Assembly (NCBI RefSeq): GCF_015040615.1
Contig: NZ_CP060402.1
Coordinates: 930,001 to 994,000 of the forward strand
Source: Microbacterium sp. YJN-G
GTDB taxonomy: Bacteria > Actinomycetota > Actinomycetes > Actinomycetales > Microbacteriaceae
Length of the DNA: 64,000 bases
Direction: 5' to 3'
The position numbers were made by a program, and so were the translations under genes. Positions 36,502 to 45,735 of this stretch are shown here, piece after piece (the stretch's first letter is position 1; each line of letters opens with the position of its first letter). Under the pieces are notes generated by a model. It worked only from the letters and a program-made list of their open reading frames with translations. It was not told where the DNA came from and did no database searches.

Positions 36502-36573
36502 CTTCGATCCCCCCCCCACTCCCCCCGCCGTTCGCGTCGCGCGGAGCCTCCGGGGCGCGTGGGCCCGGCTCAG
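36502..36573 (+). repeat. Intergenic repeat, same family as the hisS insertion
   Basis: CTTCGATCCCCC...CGGAGCCTCCGGGGCGCGTG...GGCTCAG aligns end to end with 26519-26593. It begins 3 bases after the O-methyltransferase stop. Confidence 0.85.
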
Positions 36574-36585
36574 CAACCATGGATC

Positions 36586-36603
36586 GCTGAGCCTGTCGAA
36601 GGG
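36586..36603 (+). repeat. Copy of the CTGAGCCTGTCGAAG repeat
   Basis: GCTGAGCCTGTCGAAGGG matches the core of the three copies at 45571-45708 and ends just before the eno promoter. Confidence 0.75.
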
Positions 36604-36609
36604 CACGGC

Positions 36610-36615
36610 TAGACT
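36610..36615 (+). promoter_or_regulatory. eno: -10 box TAGACT (eno)
   Basis: TAGACT lies 58 bases before the GTG start and predicts a leader of about 50 bases ending in AAGGAG. Confidence 0.5.
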
Positions 36616-36658
36616 GGCGCACGGATCGACGTCGCTCCACATACCCTTTCCTCTCTGA

Positions 36659-37954
<1,296 letters not shown>

Positions 37955-37998
37955 TCCGGGAACACCGACACCCGGACGAGACACGAAGGAGGGGGAGC

Positions 37999-38547
37999 AT
38001 GGCACGACGACCGGCTCCCCCTTCGCCGTCCCGTGGCCCGGCCGCGGGCGGCTCCGACCGCCCTGCCCGCCCGGCAGGTTCCGCGCGCCGCAGCGCTGCG
38101 GGCACCCGCTCCGTCGATGTGCGCGAATGGACGGGCGGCATCCGGCTGTCGACCTTCGCGGTGATCATGCTCTCGCTGGTCATCCTCGGCACCTGGGTGC
38201 TGGTGCCCTCCATCGGCACCTACCTCGACCAGCGTCAGAAGATCGCCGCCCTCGAGCAGTCCGTGCAGCTCACGAAGGAGCAGATCGCCGAGCTCGAGCA
38301 GGAGCGCGTGCGCTGGGACGACCCCGCCTACATCACCACGCAGGCGCGTGAACGGCTGTACTACATCAAGCCGGGAGCCGTGGTCTATCTGGTGGACAAC
38401 GACCTGGATCCCGCCGACATCCCGCCCGAGCAGCGCGAGGTGAGCGATGAGATCCGCGAGCGGCCCTCGGACTGGATGCCGCAGCTGCTGCGCAGCCTCA
38501 CCGCGGCCGGGCTCGCCAAGAACGCCATCGAGGCGCCGGCGGACTGA
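37999..38547 (+). CDS. FtsB/DivIC-family septum formation initiator
   Basis: A 182-residue single-pass membrane protein. A proline- and arginine-rich N-terminus of about 50 residues lies in the cytoplasm; the helix LSTFAVIMLSLVILGTWVLV follows, then a coiled coil (DQRQKIAALEQSVQLTKEQI to ELEQERVRW) and the conserved DPAYITTQARERLYYIKPG. FtsB works with FtsL and FtsQ in the divisome. GGAGGGGGAGC precedes the ATG. Its place between eno and DUF501 is standard. Confidence 0.93.
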   Translation: MARRPAPPSPSRGPAAGGSDRPARPAGSARRSAAGTRSVDVREWTGGIRLSTFAVIMLSLVILGTWVLVPSIGTYLDQRQKIAALEQSVQLTKEQIAELEQERVRWDDPAYITTQARERLYYIKPGAVVYLVDNDLDPADIPPEQREVSDEIRERPSDWMPQLLRSLTAAGLAKNAIEAPAD

Positions 38548-38561
38548 CCGCCGCGCGGTGC

Positions 38562-38579
38562 CCTGAGCCTTCGCTCAGG
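38562..38579 (+). terminator. Short hairpin between the ftsB-like gene and DUF501
   Basis: CCTGAGC-CTTC-GCTCAGG is a perfect 7-bp stem with a four-base loop, just upstream of the DUF501 -10 box. It may end the eno-ftsB transcript. Confidence 0.5.
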
Positions 38580-38589
38580 TCGCGGCCTC

Positions 38590-38595
38590 TACGCT
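38590..38595 (+). promoter_or_regulatory. Leaderless -10 box TACGCT (DUF501)
   Basis: TACGCT, 6 bases, then GTG at 38602. Confidence 0.65.
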
Positions 38596-38601
38596 GGAGG
38601 T

Positions 38602-39138
38602 GTGACGAGACCGCCTTACGAGACGCCGACCCCCGCCGAGATCGACGTCGTCTCGCAGCAACTGGGCCGCGAGGCCCGCGGTGTCGTCGGCATCGCCGCC
38701 CGCTGCGTCTGCGGCAACCCGACAGTCGTGGCCACCGCTCCGCGGCTGGCGGACGGCACGCCGTTCCCGACGTTCTACTACCTGACGCACCCCGCCGCGA
38801 CCGCGGCGATGTCGACGCTCGAGGCGACCCAGGTCATGCCCGAGCTCGCGGCACTGCTCGAGGAGGATGCCACGGTCGCCGAGGCCTACCAGGCAGCCCA
38901 CCACGCCTACCTGGCCGATCGTGCCCAGTTCGGAGACGTGCCCGAGATCGACGGCATCTCCGCCGGCGGCATGCCCACCCGCGTCAAGTGCCTGCACGCC
39001 CTGGCCGGCCACGCGCTCGCCGCGGGCCCCGGTGTGAACCCGATCGGCGACGCCGCCCTCGCCCGCTCGAGCTGGTCTCCGGAGCGCTGCGCGTGCACCG
39101 ACCCGGGAGCGGCCCGCGCGGGGAGCACCGGGGGATGA
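38602..39138 (+). CDS. DUF501 domain protein
   Basis: A 178-residue protein of the actinobacterial DUF501 family, recognised from GREARGVVGIAARCVCGNP, FPTFYYLTHPAATAAMSTLE and GGMPTRVKCLHALAGHALA. Conserved cysteines (RCVCG, KCLH, ERCAC) and histidines suggest a metal or cluster site. The function is unknown. It follows ftsB as in most actinobacteria, where an exopolyphosphatase gene often comes next; here an S8 protease does, overlapping by ATGA. Confidence 0.9.
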   Translation: MTRPPYETPTPAEIDVVSQQLGREARGVVGIAARCVCGNPTVVATAPRLADGTPFPTFYYLTHPAATAAMSTLEATQVMPELAALLEEDATVAEAYQAAHHAYLADRAQFGDVPEIDGISAGGMPTRVKCLHALAGHALAAGPGVNPIGDAALARSSWSPERCACTDPGAARAGSTGG

Positions 39139-40496
39139 GCTCGCGCCGGATGCTGTCGGGCATCGCCGTGTCGACGGCGATGGCGGCATCCGTGCTTCTC
39201 GCGGCCATGCCGGCGACCGCCGCGCCACCGGCATCCGCCGCCGTCCAGACCGCGACGACCCCCTCGCCGACGCCGACCCCGCTGCCGATCCCGGATGACC
39301 CGGCCGACCCGGTCCGGGCACAGGAGTACTGGCTGGACGGGGCGCGCATCCGTGACGCCTGGCACGTCACCCGCGGCGCCGGCGTCACGATCGCCGTGAT
39401 CGACACCGGCATCGGCAAGCCCCCGGTCACCTTCAAGGGCGCCGTCGTAGACGGCACCGACGTGTCGGGCAACGGCAGCCCCGACGGCCGCACGCCGGTC
39501 GGCCCGGTCGACAGCAACCACGGATCCTGGGTCGCATCACTGGCGGCCGGACGCGGCAACCCCGACGGCACCGGCATGATCGGGGTGGCGCCGGAGGCGA
39601 AGCTCCTCTCGGTGTCGCTCGGCTTCGGAGCATCCGCGTCCGTGCCGTTCACCGAACAGGTCGCCGAGGCCATCCGCTGGTCGGTCGACCACGGCGCCGA
39701 CATCATCAACCTCTCGTTCACCACCAACACGCTCGACTGGGACAGAAGCTGGGACGAGGCGTTCCTGTACGCGTTCGAGCACGACGTCGTCGTGATCGTC
39801 GCCGCGGGGAACCGCGGCAGCGGCACCACGATCGTCGGCGCACCCGCGACCATCCCCGGAGTGCTGACCGTGGGAGGCGTGGATCAGACCGGCACCGCGA
39901 GCCGTGAAGCGTCGACACAGGGCATCACGATCGGGATCTCCGCCCCCAGTGAGTCGCTGCTGGGGATGTCGGCCGACGGCACGCTGGTGCCCTGGAACGG
40001 CACCAGCGGTGCGGCGCCGATCGTCGCGGGCGCCGCGGCGCTGGTGCGCTCGGCGCATCCGGATCTGGATGCCGCGAATGTCATCAACCGGCTCATCCGC
40101 ACCGCCATCCCGGTGCCCGACATGCGCAGCACCCCCGACGTGCTCTACGGCTACGGGCTCCTGGACGCGCACGCAGCGGTCACAGCATCCGTGCCCGCGG
40201 TGAAGCAGAACCCGATGGGCGATCTGAAGGAGTGGATCCGGCTGCACCGCCGCGCCGATTCGCCCACCGAACCCGCTCCCGACACGTCGGCGACACCGAT
40301 CGCGGTGCCGCCGCTGCCGGCCGCCGATCCGCCGCGGGAGAAGGGTTCACCGCTTCTTCCCTCAGAGGAGAGCCTGAGGTACGGTACCCTGCCGCTCTTG
40401 GCACTCACGGTGCCTGGTACTCTGATAGCGCTTGGCGTCACCGCAGCTGCCCGGCGCATCCGAACGGAGCGCGGTCGACGCACTCCCACACCCTGA
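39135..40496 (+). CDS. S8 serine protease, membrane-anchored (mycosin-like)
   Basis: A 453-residue secreted subtilisin-type protease. Signal peptide MSSRRMLSGIAVSTAMAASV with a likely cut after about residue 30; a short TPSPTPTPLP linker follows. The catalytic triad is Asp90 (AVIDTG), His129 (SNHGSW) and Ser291 (NGTSGAAP), with the oxyanion asparagine in AAGNRG. A C-terminal helix (LPLLALTVPGTLIALGVTAA) and basic tail anchor it. The layout is that of mycosins, but no ESX genes are in the window, so its target is unknown. Confidence 0.9.
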   Translation: MSSRRMLSGIAVSTAMAASVLLAAMPATAAPPASAAVQTATTPSPTPTPLPIPDDPADPVRAQEYWLDGARIRDAWHVTRGAGVTIAVIDTGIGKPPVTFKGAVVDGTDVSGNGSPDGRTPVGPVDSNHGSWVASLAAGRGNPDGTGMIGVAPEAKLLSVSLGFGASASVPFTEQVAEAIRWSVDHGADIINLSFTTNTLDWDRSWDEAFLYAFEHDVVVIVAAGNRGSGTTIVGAPATIPGVLTVGGVDQTGTASREASTQGITIGISAPSESLLGMSADGTLVPWNGTSGAAPIVAGAAALVRSAHPDLDAANVINRLIRTAIPVPDMRSTPDVLYGYGLLDAHAAVTASVPAVKQNPMGDLKEWIRLHRRADSPTEPAPDTSATPIAVPPLPAADPPREKGSPLLPSEESLRYGTLPLLALTVPGTLIALGVTAAARRIRTERGRRTPTP

Positions 40497-40516
40497 CGAC
40501 GAGGAGTTGTCCCCCT

Positions 40517-42070
40517 GTGCCTCAGAACAGCACTGCACCCCGCATTCTGATTGTCGGTGGAGGCTACGCAGGTTTCTACACCGCATGGAAGCTCGAGAAG
40601 CACCTTCGACGAGGTGAGGCCGACGTCACGATGGTGGATCCGCTGCCGTACATGACGTACCAGCCCTTCCTGCCCGAGGTCGCTGCCGGTTCGATCGAGG
40701 CGCGCCACGCCGTGGTCGCCCACCGTCGTCACCTCAAGCGCACCAATGTGATCACGGCGAAGATCACCGGCATCGATCACGCCAACAAGGTGGCGACCAT
40801 CACCCCGCCGGTCGGCGACCCGTACGAGTTCGCGTACGACCAGATCGTCGTCACCGCCGGTGCCGTCTCGCGCACTTTCCCGATCCCCGGCATCGCCGAC
40901 AACGCGATCGGGCTGAAGACCATCGAAGAGGCCGTCGCCGTCCGCGACAAGCTGATGTCGAACTTCGACAAGGCTGCCTCCGTGCCCGCGGGCCCTGAGC
41001 GTGACCGCCTGCTGACCACGGTCGTGGTCGGCGGTGGCTTCGCAGGCATCGAGGTGTTCGCCGAGCTCCGCTCGCTCGCCTCGTCCCTCATCTCGAAGTA
41101 CCCGCAGCTCTCGTTCGATGACACGCACTTCCACCTGATCGAGGCGATGGGCCGGATCATGCCCGAGGTCTCGCTGCCGACCAGCGAGTGGGTGCTCAAG
41201 GACCTCGCCAAGCGCGGCGCCAACGTGCACCTCGACACCCAGGTCACCGGCGCGGTCGACGGCAACGTCGAGCTCTCCACCGGCCAGGTCATCCCGACCG
41301 ATCTCATCGTCTGGACCGCGGGCGTCATGGCCAACCCGACCGTCGTGCGCGGCGGCGACCTGCCCGTCGAGGAGCGCGGCCGCATCCAGACCCGCGCCGA
41401 CCTGCGCGTCGGTACGGCCGAGCAGCCCGTCGAGGGCGCATGGGCCGCCGGTGACGTCTCGGCCGTTCCCGACCTCTCGGGTGGCGGCGTCGGCGGCTAC
41501 TGCGTGCCGAACGCCCAGCACGCGGTGCGTCAGGCGAAGCTGCTCGCCAAGAACCTCGTCGCCGTGCTGCGCGGCGAGGGCACCAAGGACTACTTCCACA
41601 AGAACCTCGGCGCCGTGGCCGGCCTCGGCCTCTACAACGGCGTGTTCCAGTCGGGCAAGCTCGCGATCAAGGGCTTCCTCGCCTGGGTCGCGCACCGCGG
41701 CTACCACGGCCTTGCGATGCCGACCTGGGAGCGCAAGTTCCGCGTGTTCGGCGGCTGGTGGAACAACCTGTGGCTCGGCCGCGACATCGTGAACCTGCAG
41801 ACCGTGCAGAACCCGCGCTACGTGTTCGAGGAGTTCGCCGCCCGTCCGCGTCCGGCCGCCGCGCCCGCAGCCCCGGCTGCCCCGGCCGTGCCGTCGCCGG
41901 CCGACAAGACGCCGGCGAAGTCCGAGACCGCTGCCGACGTCAAGGAGAAGCGCACGGAGTCCGGCGCCGTCAAGACGGATGCCGTGAAGCCCGCCGCGAA
42001 GAAGGCGCCCGCCAAGAAGGCGCCCGCGAAGAAGGCTCCCGCAGAGGAGACCGCTGAAGCCAAGGCCTGA
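40517..42070 (+). CDS. ndh: Type II NADH dehydrogenase with a lysine/alanine-rich tail
   Basis: Passes electrons from NADH to quinone without pumping protons, at the membrane surface. It has 517 residues. FAD-binding ILIVGGGYAGFYTAWKLE at the start, NAD-binding TTVVVGGGFAGIEVFAEL near 175, and AWAAGDVSAVPD for the second FAD contact. The last 75 residues are low complexity: alanine/proline then KKAPAKKAPAKKAPAEE, a basic tail seen in some actinobacterial proteins. GAGGAG lies 10 bases before GTG 40517. A strong terminator follows. Confidence 0.94.
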   Translation: MPQNSTAPRILIVGGGYAGFYTAWKLEKHLRRGEADVTMVDPLPYMTYQPFLPEVAAGSIEARHAVVAHRRHLKRTNVITAKITGIDHANKVATITPPVGDPYEFAYDQIVVTAGAVSRTFPIPGIADNAIGLKTIEEAVAVRDKLMSNFDKAASVPAGPERDRLLTTVVVGGGFAGIEVFAELRSLASSLISKYPQLSFDDTHFHLIEAMGRIMPEVSLPTSEWVLKDLAKRGANVHLDTQVTGAVDGNVELSTGQVIPTDLIVWTAGVMANPTVVRGGDLPVEERGRIQTRADLRVGTAEQPVEGAWAAGDVSAVPDLSGGGVGGYCVPNAQHAVRQAKLLAKNLVAVLRGEGTKDYFHKNLGAVAGLGLYNGVFQSGKLAIKGFLAWVAHRGYHGLAMPTWERKFRVFGGWWNNLWLGRDIVNLQTVQNPRYVFEEFAARPRPAAAPAAPAAPAVPSPADKTPAKSETAADVKEKRTESGAVKTDAVKPAAKKAPAKKAPAKKAPAEETAEAKA

Positions 42071-42084
42071 GCCACAGCAGCTGA

Positions 42085-42121
42085 AAGGGTCCGACCGAGA
42101 TCTGATCTCGGTCGGGCCCTT
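42085..42121 (+). terminator. Terminator after ndh
   Basis: AAGGGTCCGACCGAGAT pairs with ATCTCGGTCGGGCCCTT (one T-G pair) around a 3-base loop: a 17-bp stem. Confidence 0.85.
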
Positions 42122-42217
42122 CGCTGTGCCGGAAGGCGTCACGCCGCGTTGAACTCGTCGGGATGCGGGCCGGTGCGGCCGTCGCGCTCCAGGGAGTCGA
42201 TGGCTGATGATGTCTCG

Positions 42218-42290
42218 TGCCCCCACCGGGATTCGAACCCGGACTGAAGCGTGTTTAAGACGCCTGCCTCTGCCGTTGGGCTATGGGGGC
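42218..42290 (-). tRNA. tRNA with anticodon UAA (Leu by code), short variable arm
   Basis: On the minus strand a 73-base cloverleaf forms: acceptor GCCCCCA/TGGGGGC, D arm GCC/GGC with GG in the loop, anticodon stem GGCGT/ACGCT with loop CTTAAAC (anticodon TAA), a five-base variable loop TCAGT, and T arm CCGGG-TTCGAAT-CCCGG. The discriminator base is A; CCA is not encoded. UAA reads the leucine codon UUA, rare in this genome. Bacterial tRNA-Leu normally has a long (class II) variable arm, which is absent. Confidence 0.85.
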
Positions 42291-42349
42291 CCGCGAGCCC
42301 CAGCCTAGCGAGCGTCAGCGTGCCGGGATGAAGGGCGGGGCGGAGGTCG

Positions 42350-42355
42350 TAGGGT
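42350..42355 (+). promoter_or_regulatory. Leaderless -10 box TAGGGT
   Basis: TAGGGT, 6 bases, then GTG at 42362. Confidence 0.6.
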
Positions 42356-42361
42356 GGGGGA

Positions 42362-43603
42362 GTGCTCGACCTCACCGTGGAACAGGGCCCCGCCTCTTCG
42401 TCGCGCGATGCCGCGTGGCTCGACCCGCGCCGCTACTGGGGCTCTCTCACCGAGGCCACCGCGCATCTTCCGGCACCGGTCGCCGTGATCGACCGCGAGG
42501 CGCTGCGGCACAACGCGATGGACCTGCTGGTGCGCTCCGGCGGCATCCCGATCCGCGTCGCCACCAAGTCGGTGCGCGTGCGGGCGGTGCTCGACGCCGT
42601 GCTCACGATCCCGGGGTTCCGCGGACTCCTCGCCTTCACGCTGGCGGAGGCGCTCTGGCTGGCCGAGGATCACGACGACATCGTGCTCGGCTACCCGACA
42701 GCCGATCGCGCCGGCCTCACGCGTCTTCTTGCCGATGAGCGGCTCGCGTCGCGGATCACCCTCATGATCGACGACGAGACCCACCTCGACCTGATCGATT
42801 CCGTCGCCGCGCCGGGAGTGCGGCCCGAGATCCGGGTCGCGATCGACGTCGACGCCTCGCTGCGCAGCCGCACGCTCGGCCACATCGGCGTGCGCCGCTC
42901 GCCGCTGTTCACGGCCGCCGACGTCGCCGGGTTCGCGAGGCGGGTCGTCCGCCGCCCCGGGTTCCGCCTCGTGGGTCTGCAGATGTACGAGGCGCAGATC
43001 GCCGGTCAGGGGGATGCCGCCGGCGCCGACGCGCCCGTCATCCGGATGGTGCAGGCTCGGTCGCGCGATGAGCTGCGCCAGCGCCGCGCCGAGATCGCCG
43101 AGGCCATGCTCGGGATCGCTTCGCTGGAGTTCCTCAACGGCGGCGGCACCGGCTCGCTCGAGTTCACCGGCAGCGACGAATCGCTCACCGAGGCGACGGC
43201 AGGCAGCGGCCTGCTCGCCGGGCACCTCTTCGACGGCTACCGCTCCTTCACACCGGCGCCCGCCACCGGCTTCGCCTTCGACGTCGTTCGCCGGCCCGCA
43301 CCCGACATCGCCACGGTGCTCGGCGGCGGATGGATCGCCTCCGGCCCCGCACTGACCTCACGACAGCCCGAGCCGGTATGGCCAGCGCAGCTGCGCACCC
43401 TGCCGCGCGAAGCGGCGGGCGAAGTGCAGACCCCGCTGCAGGGCCGCGCCGCCCGCGACCTGCGCGTGGGGGACCGGGTCTGGTTCCGTCATGCCAAGAG
43501 CGGCGAACCCGCCGAGCACATCGACCGCTACCACCTGGTCTCGGACGGTCAGGTCGTCGGCGAGCTGCCCACTTACCGTGGTGAGGGGAAGGCCTTCCTA
43601 TGA
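42362..43603 (+). CDS. Alanine-racemase-fold PLP protein (amino-acid aldolase/deaminase-like)
   Basis: A 413-residue protein whose N-terminal barrel resembles alanine racemase and D-threonine aldolase. VAVIDREALRHNAMDLL leads to IPIRVATKSVRVRAVLDAVL, in which the lysine of ATKS should hold pyridoxal phosphate. FLNGGGTGSLEFTG is a phosphate-binding loop, and the C-terminal beta domain has GDRVWFRHAKSGEPAEHID, where metal-binding His residues of D-threonine aldolases lie. The reaction is not certain. It is ATGA-coupled to the oxidase that follows, and starts at GTG 42362 on a leaderless promoter. Confidence 0.8.
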   Translation: MLDLTVEQGPASSSRDAAWLDPRRYWGSLTEATAHLPAPVAVIDREALRHNAMDLLVRSGGIPIRVATKSVRVRAVLDAVLTIPGFRGLLAFTLAEALWLAEDHDDIVLGYPTADRAGLTRLLADERLASRITLMIDDETHLDLIDSVAAPGVRPEIRVAIDVDASLRSRTLGHIGVRRSPLFTAADVAGFARRVVRRPGFRLVGLQMYEAQIAGQGDAAGADAPVIRMVQARSRDELRQRRAEIAEAMLGIASLEFLNGGGTGSLEFTGSDESLTEATAGSGLLAGHLFDGYRSFTPAPATGFAFDVVRRPAPDIATVLGGGWIASGPALTSRQPEPVWPAQLRTLPREAAGEVQTPLQGRAARDLRVGDRVWFRHAKSGEPAEHIDRYHLVSDGQVVGELPTYRGEGKAFL

Positions 43604-44913
43604 CACGACCAGGCGGCACCTGGCAGAACTGGGGGCGCTCGGCATCCGTGCGTCCCATGCGCGTGGAGCGCCCCCGCTCGCCGGAGGGCGTGCAGCGCGC
43701 CATCCTGGCAGCAGCCGCGCAGGGCTTCACCGTCAAGGCGGTCGGCGCCGGGCACAGCTTCACCGGCATCGCCGTCGCCCCCGGTGTGCTGCTCGAGCTC
43801 GACGACCTGCAGGGGCTCGTCTCGGCCGATGCGAACACGGGACGGGTCACGCTGCTGGCCGGTACCCGGCTGCACCGGATCCCGGCGCTGCTGAAGCCCT
43901 ACGGGCTCGCGATGCAGAACCTCGGCGACATCGACCGGCAGTCGATCTCGGGCGCCATCTCGACCGGCACGCACGGCACCGGCACGGGATTCGGCGGCAT
44001 CGCCACCCAGGTGCGCGGACTCACCCTGGTCACCGCCGAAGGCGAGTTCCTGCGCATCGACGAGACGCACAACCCCGAACTGCTGCCCGGGGCTGTCATC
44101 GGCCTCGGTGCACTCGGCGTCGTCGTCGAGGTCACCCTGCAGTGCGTCCCCGCCTTCATCCTGCACGCTGTCGACGAGCCCGCGCCGCTGGACGAGGTGC
44201 TCGCCGACGTGCACGGCCGGGCCGCGGCATCCGATCATTTCGAGTTCTACTGGTTCCCGCACACCGATGTGGCCCTGACCAAGCGGCAGACCAGGCTTCC
44301 CGAGTCGGCGCGGCGCGAGCCGCTGCCGCCGGTGAGCCGCTGGGTCGACGAGACGCTGCTCTCGAACGGCGTGTTCCGTGCGGTGTGCGGAATCTCGCGG
44401 GCCCTGCCGGCGATCACTCCGCCGTTCAACCGGCTCGCGGTCGGGCTCACCGGCGACCGGGAGTACACCGACCGGTCGCACGCCGTGCTCACCCAGCGCC
44501 GCACGGTGCGGTTCCGCGAGATGGAGTACGCCATCCCCGCCGAGAACGTCGTGCCGGCCTTCGATGAGCTGCGCCGGCTGATCTCCGACCGCGGCTGGCG
44601 CATCGAGTTCCCCGTCGAGGTGCGCTTCGCGGCCGCCGACGACCTGTGGCTCTCGACGGCGTCGGGCCGCGACACCGCCTACATCGCCGTGCACCGCTAC
44701 TGGCGGGTCGATCCGCGCGAGTACTTCGACGCGGTCGAGGAGGTCATGCTGCGACACGGCGGACGGCCGCACTGGGGCAAGCTGCACGGACTCGATGCCG
44801 CCCGGCTGCGCGAGCGCTACCCGCGCTTCGACGACTTCATCGCACTGCGCGATCGGCTCGACCCGCAGCGCCTGTTCGGCAATCGGCATCTGGAGCGCGT
44901 TCTCGGGGCGTGA
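43600..44913 (+). CDS. FAD-linked sugar-lactone oxidase (D-arabinono-1,4-lactone oxidase family)
   Basis: A 437-residue VAO-type flavoprotein. The FAD domain begins with WQNWGRSASVRP and has VKAVGAGHSFTGIAV, where the histidine commonly carries covalent FAD; ISGAISTGTHGTG is the second FAD segment. The C-terminal ALO domain includes HWGKLH, a substrate-side motif of aldonolactone oxidases. It oxidises a lactone or polyol with O2 or another acceptor. It overlaps the PLP protein by ATGA, so the two probably act together; the joint substrate is unknown. Confidence 0.88.
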   Translation: MTRPGGTWQNWGRSASVRPMRVERPRSPEGVQRAILAAAAQGFTVKAVGAGHSFTGIAVAPGVLLELDDLQGLVSADANTGRVTLLAGTRLHRIPALLKPYGLAMQNLGDIDRQSISGAISTGTHGTGTGFGGIATQVRGLTLVTAEGEFLRIDETHNPELLPGAVIGLGALGVVVEVTLQCVPAFILHAVDEPAPLDEVLADVHGRAAASDHFEFYWFPHTDVALTKRQTRLPESARREPLPPVSRWVDETLLSNGVFRAVCGISRALPAITPPFNRLAVGLTGDREYTDRSHAVLTQRRTVRFREMEYAIPAENVVPAFDELRRLISDRGWRIEFPVEVRFAAADDLWLSTASGRDTAYIAVHRYWRVDPREYFDAVEEVMLRHGGRPHWGKLHGLDAARLRERYPRFDDFIALRDRLDPQRLFGNRHLERVLGA

Positions 44914-44952
44914 CGGGTGTCCATCGTCCAGCCGACGCGCATGTCAGCCGCA

Positions 44953-44958
44953 TAGGAT
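44953..44958 (+). promoter_or_regulatory. -10 box TAGGAT (lemA-like gene)
   Basis: TAGGAT lies 27 bases before the start at 44986 and allows a short leader containing AAGAGGGGG. Confidence 0.5.
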
Positions 44959-44985
44959 GGGTTCTGATCCAAGAGGGGGCTTCGC

Positions 44986-45552
44986 ATGGAATGGCTGTGG
45001 CCGGTACTGATCGTCGTCGGAGTGCTCGCGCTCGTCGGGATCTACCTGTGGTCGACGTACAACTCGCTCGTACAGCTGAACGTGCGCGTCGATGAGGCGT
45101 GGAGCGGCATCACCGTGCAGCTGAAGCGCCGGGCCGATCTCATTCCGAACCTCATCGAGACGGTACGCGGCTACGCGTCGCACGAGAAGTCCGTCTTCGA
45201 AGGGGTCACCCGCGCCCGCGCCGAGACGCTTTCCGCGACCGGACCTGCAGAAGCGGGCATCGCCGAGGGGCATCTGCAGCAGGCGCTGCGCAGCCTCTTC
45301 GCGGTCGCCGAGGCGTACCCGCAGCTTCAGGCGAGCCAGAATTACCTGCAGCTGCAGCACTCGCTCGTCGACACCGAGGACAAGATCCAGGCCGCTCGCC
45401 GCTTCTACAACGGCGGCGTGCGTGAGCTGAACACCAAGATCAAGGTCTTCCCGAACAACATGTTCGCCCGCGGGCTCGGCTTCACCGAGCGCGAGTTCTT
45501 CGAGGTCGCCGACGACAGCGCGATCTCCGAACCGCCCCGCGTCCAGTTTTGA
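44986..45552 (+). CDS. LemA-family membrane protein
   Basis: A 188-residue protein with an N-terminal helix WPVLIVVGVLALVGIYLWST followed by the LemA alpha-helical domain: YNSLVQLNVRVDEAWSGITV, QLKRRADLIPNLIETVRGYA, YPQLQASQNYLQLQ and the end FNNMFARGLGF-type segment KVFPNNMFARGLGFTEREFF. The family is widespread and of unknown function, anchored with the helical domain probably outside the membrane. A run of repeats follows the stop. Confidence 0.93.
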   Translation: MEWLWPVLIVVGVLALVGIYLWSTYNSLVQLNVRVDEAWSGITVQLKRRADLIPNLIETVRGYASHEKSVFEGVTRARAETLSATGPAEAGIAEGHLQQALRSLFAVAEAYPQLQASQNYLQLQHSLVDTEDKIQAARRFYNGGVRELNTKIKVFPNNMFARGLGFTEREFFEVADDSAISEPPRVQF

Positions 45553-45570
45553 CACGAAGAGGCTCAATGC

Positions 45571-45735
45571 TGGGTTGCTGAGCCTGTCGAAGCACCCTGA
45601 ACAGACTCCGGTCATTCGTCCGCTGCTGGGTTGCTGAGCCTGTCGAAGCACCCTGAACGGTCTGTCCGTCCGCAGTTGGGTTGCTGAGCCTGTCGAAGCA
45701 CCCTGAACGGGGCCCTTCGACGGGCTCAGGGACCC
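45571..45735. repeat. Three direct copies and one inverted copy of a 32-bp repeat
   Basis: TGGGTTGCTGAGCCTGTCGA plus AGCACCCTGAAC occurs at 45571-45602, 45627-45658 and 45677-45708. CCCTTCGACGGGCTCAGGGACCC at 45713-45735 is the related sequence in reverse. The cluster fills the gap between two convergent genes; the stop codon of the YcaQ-like gene (45728-45726) lies inside the inverted copy. Confidence 0.92.

Noticed and set aside
39135..40496. ESX/type VII secretion locus
   Set aside because: The S8 protease resembles mycosins, but no EccC, WXG100 or other ESX genes are in the window.
45571..45735. CRISPR or phage attachment sites
   Set aside because: Spacing is irregular (24 and 18 bases), one copy is inverted, and no integrase or cas gene is near.
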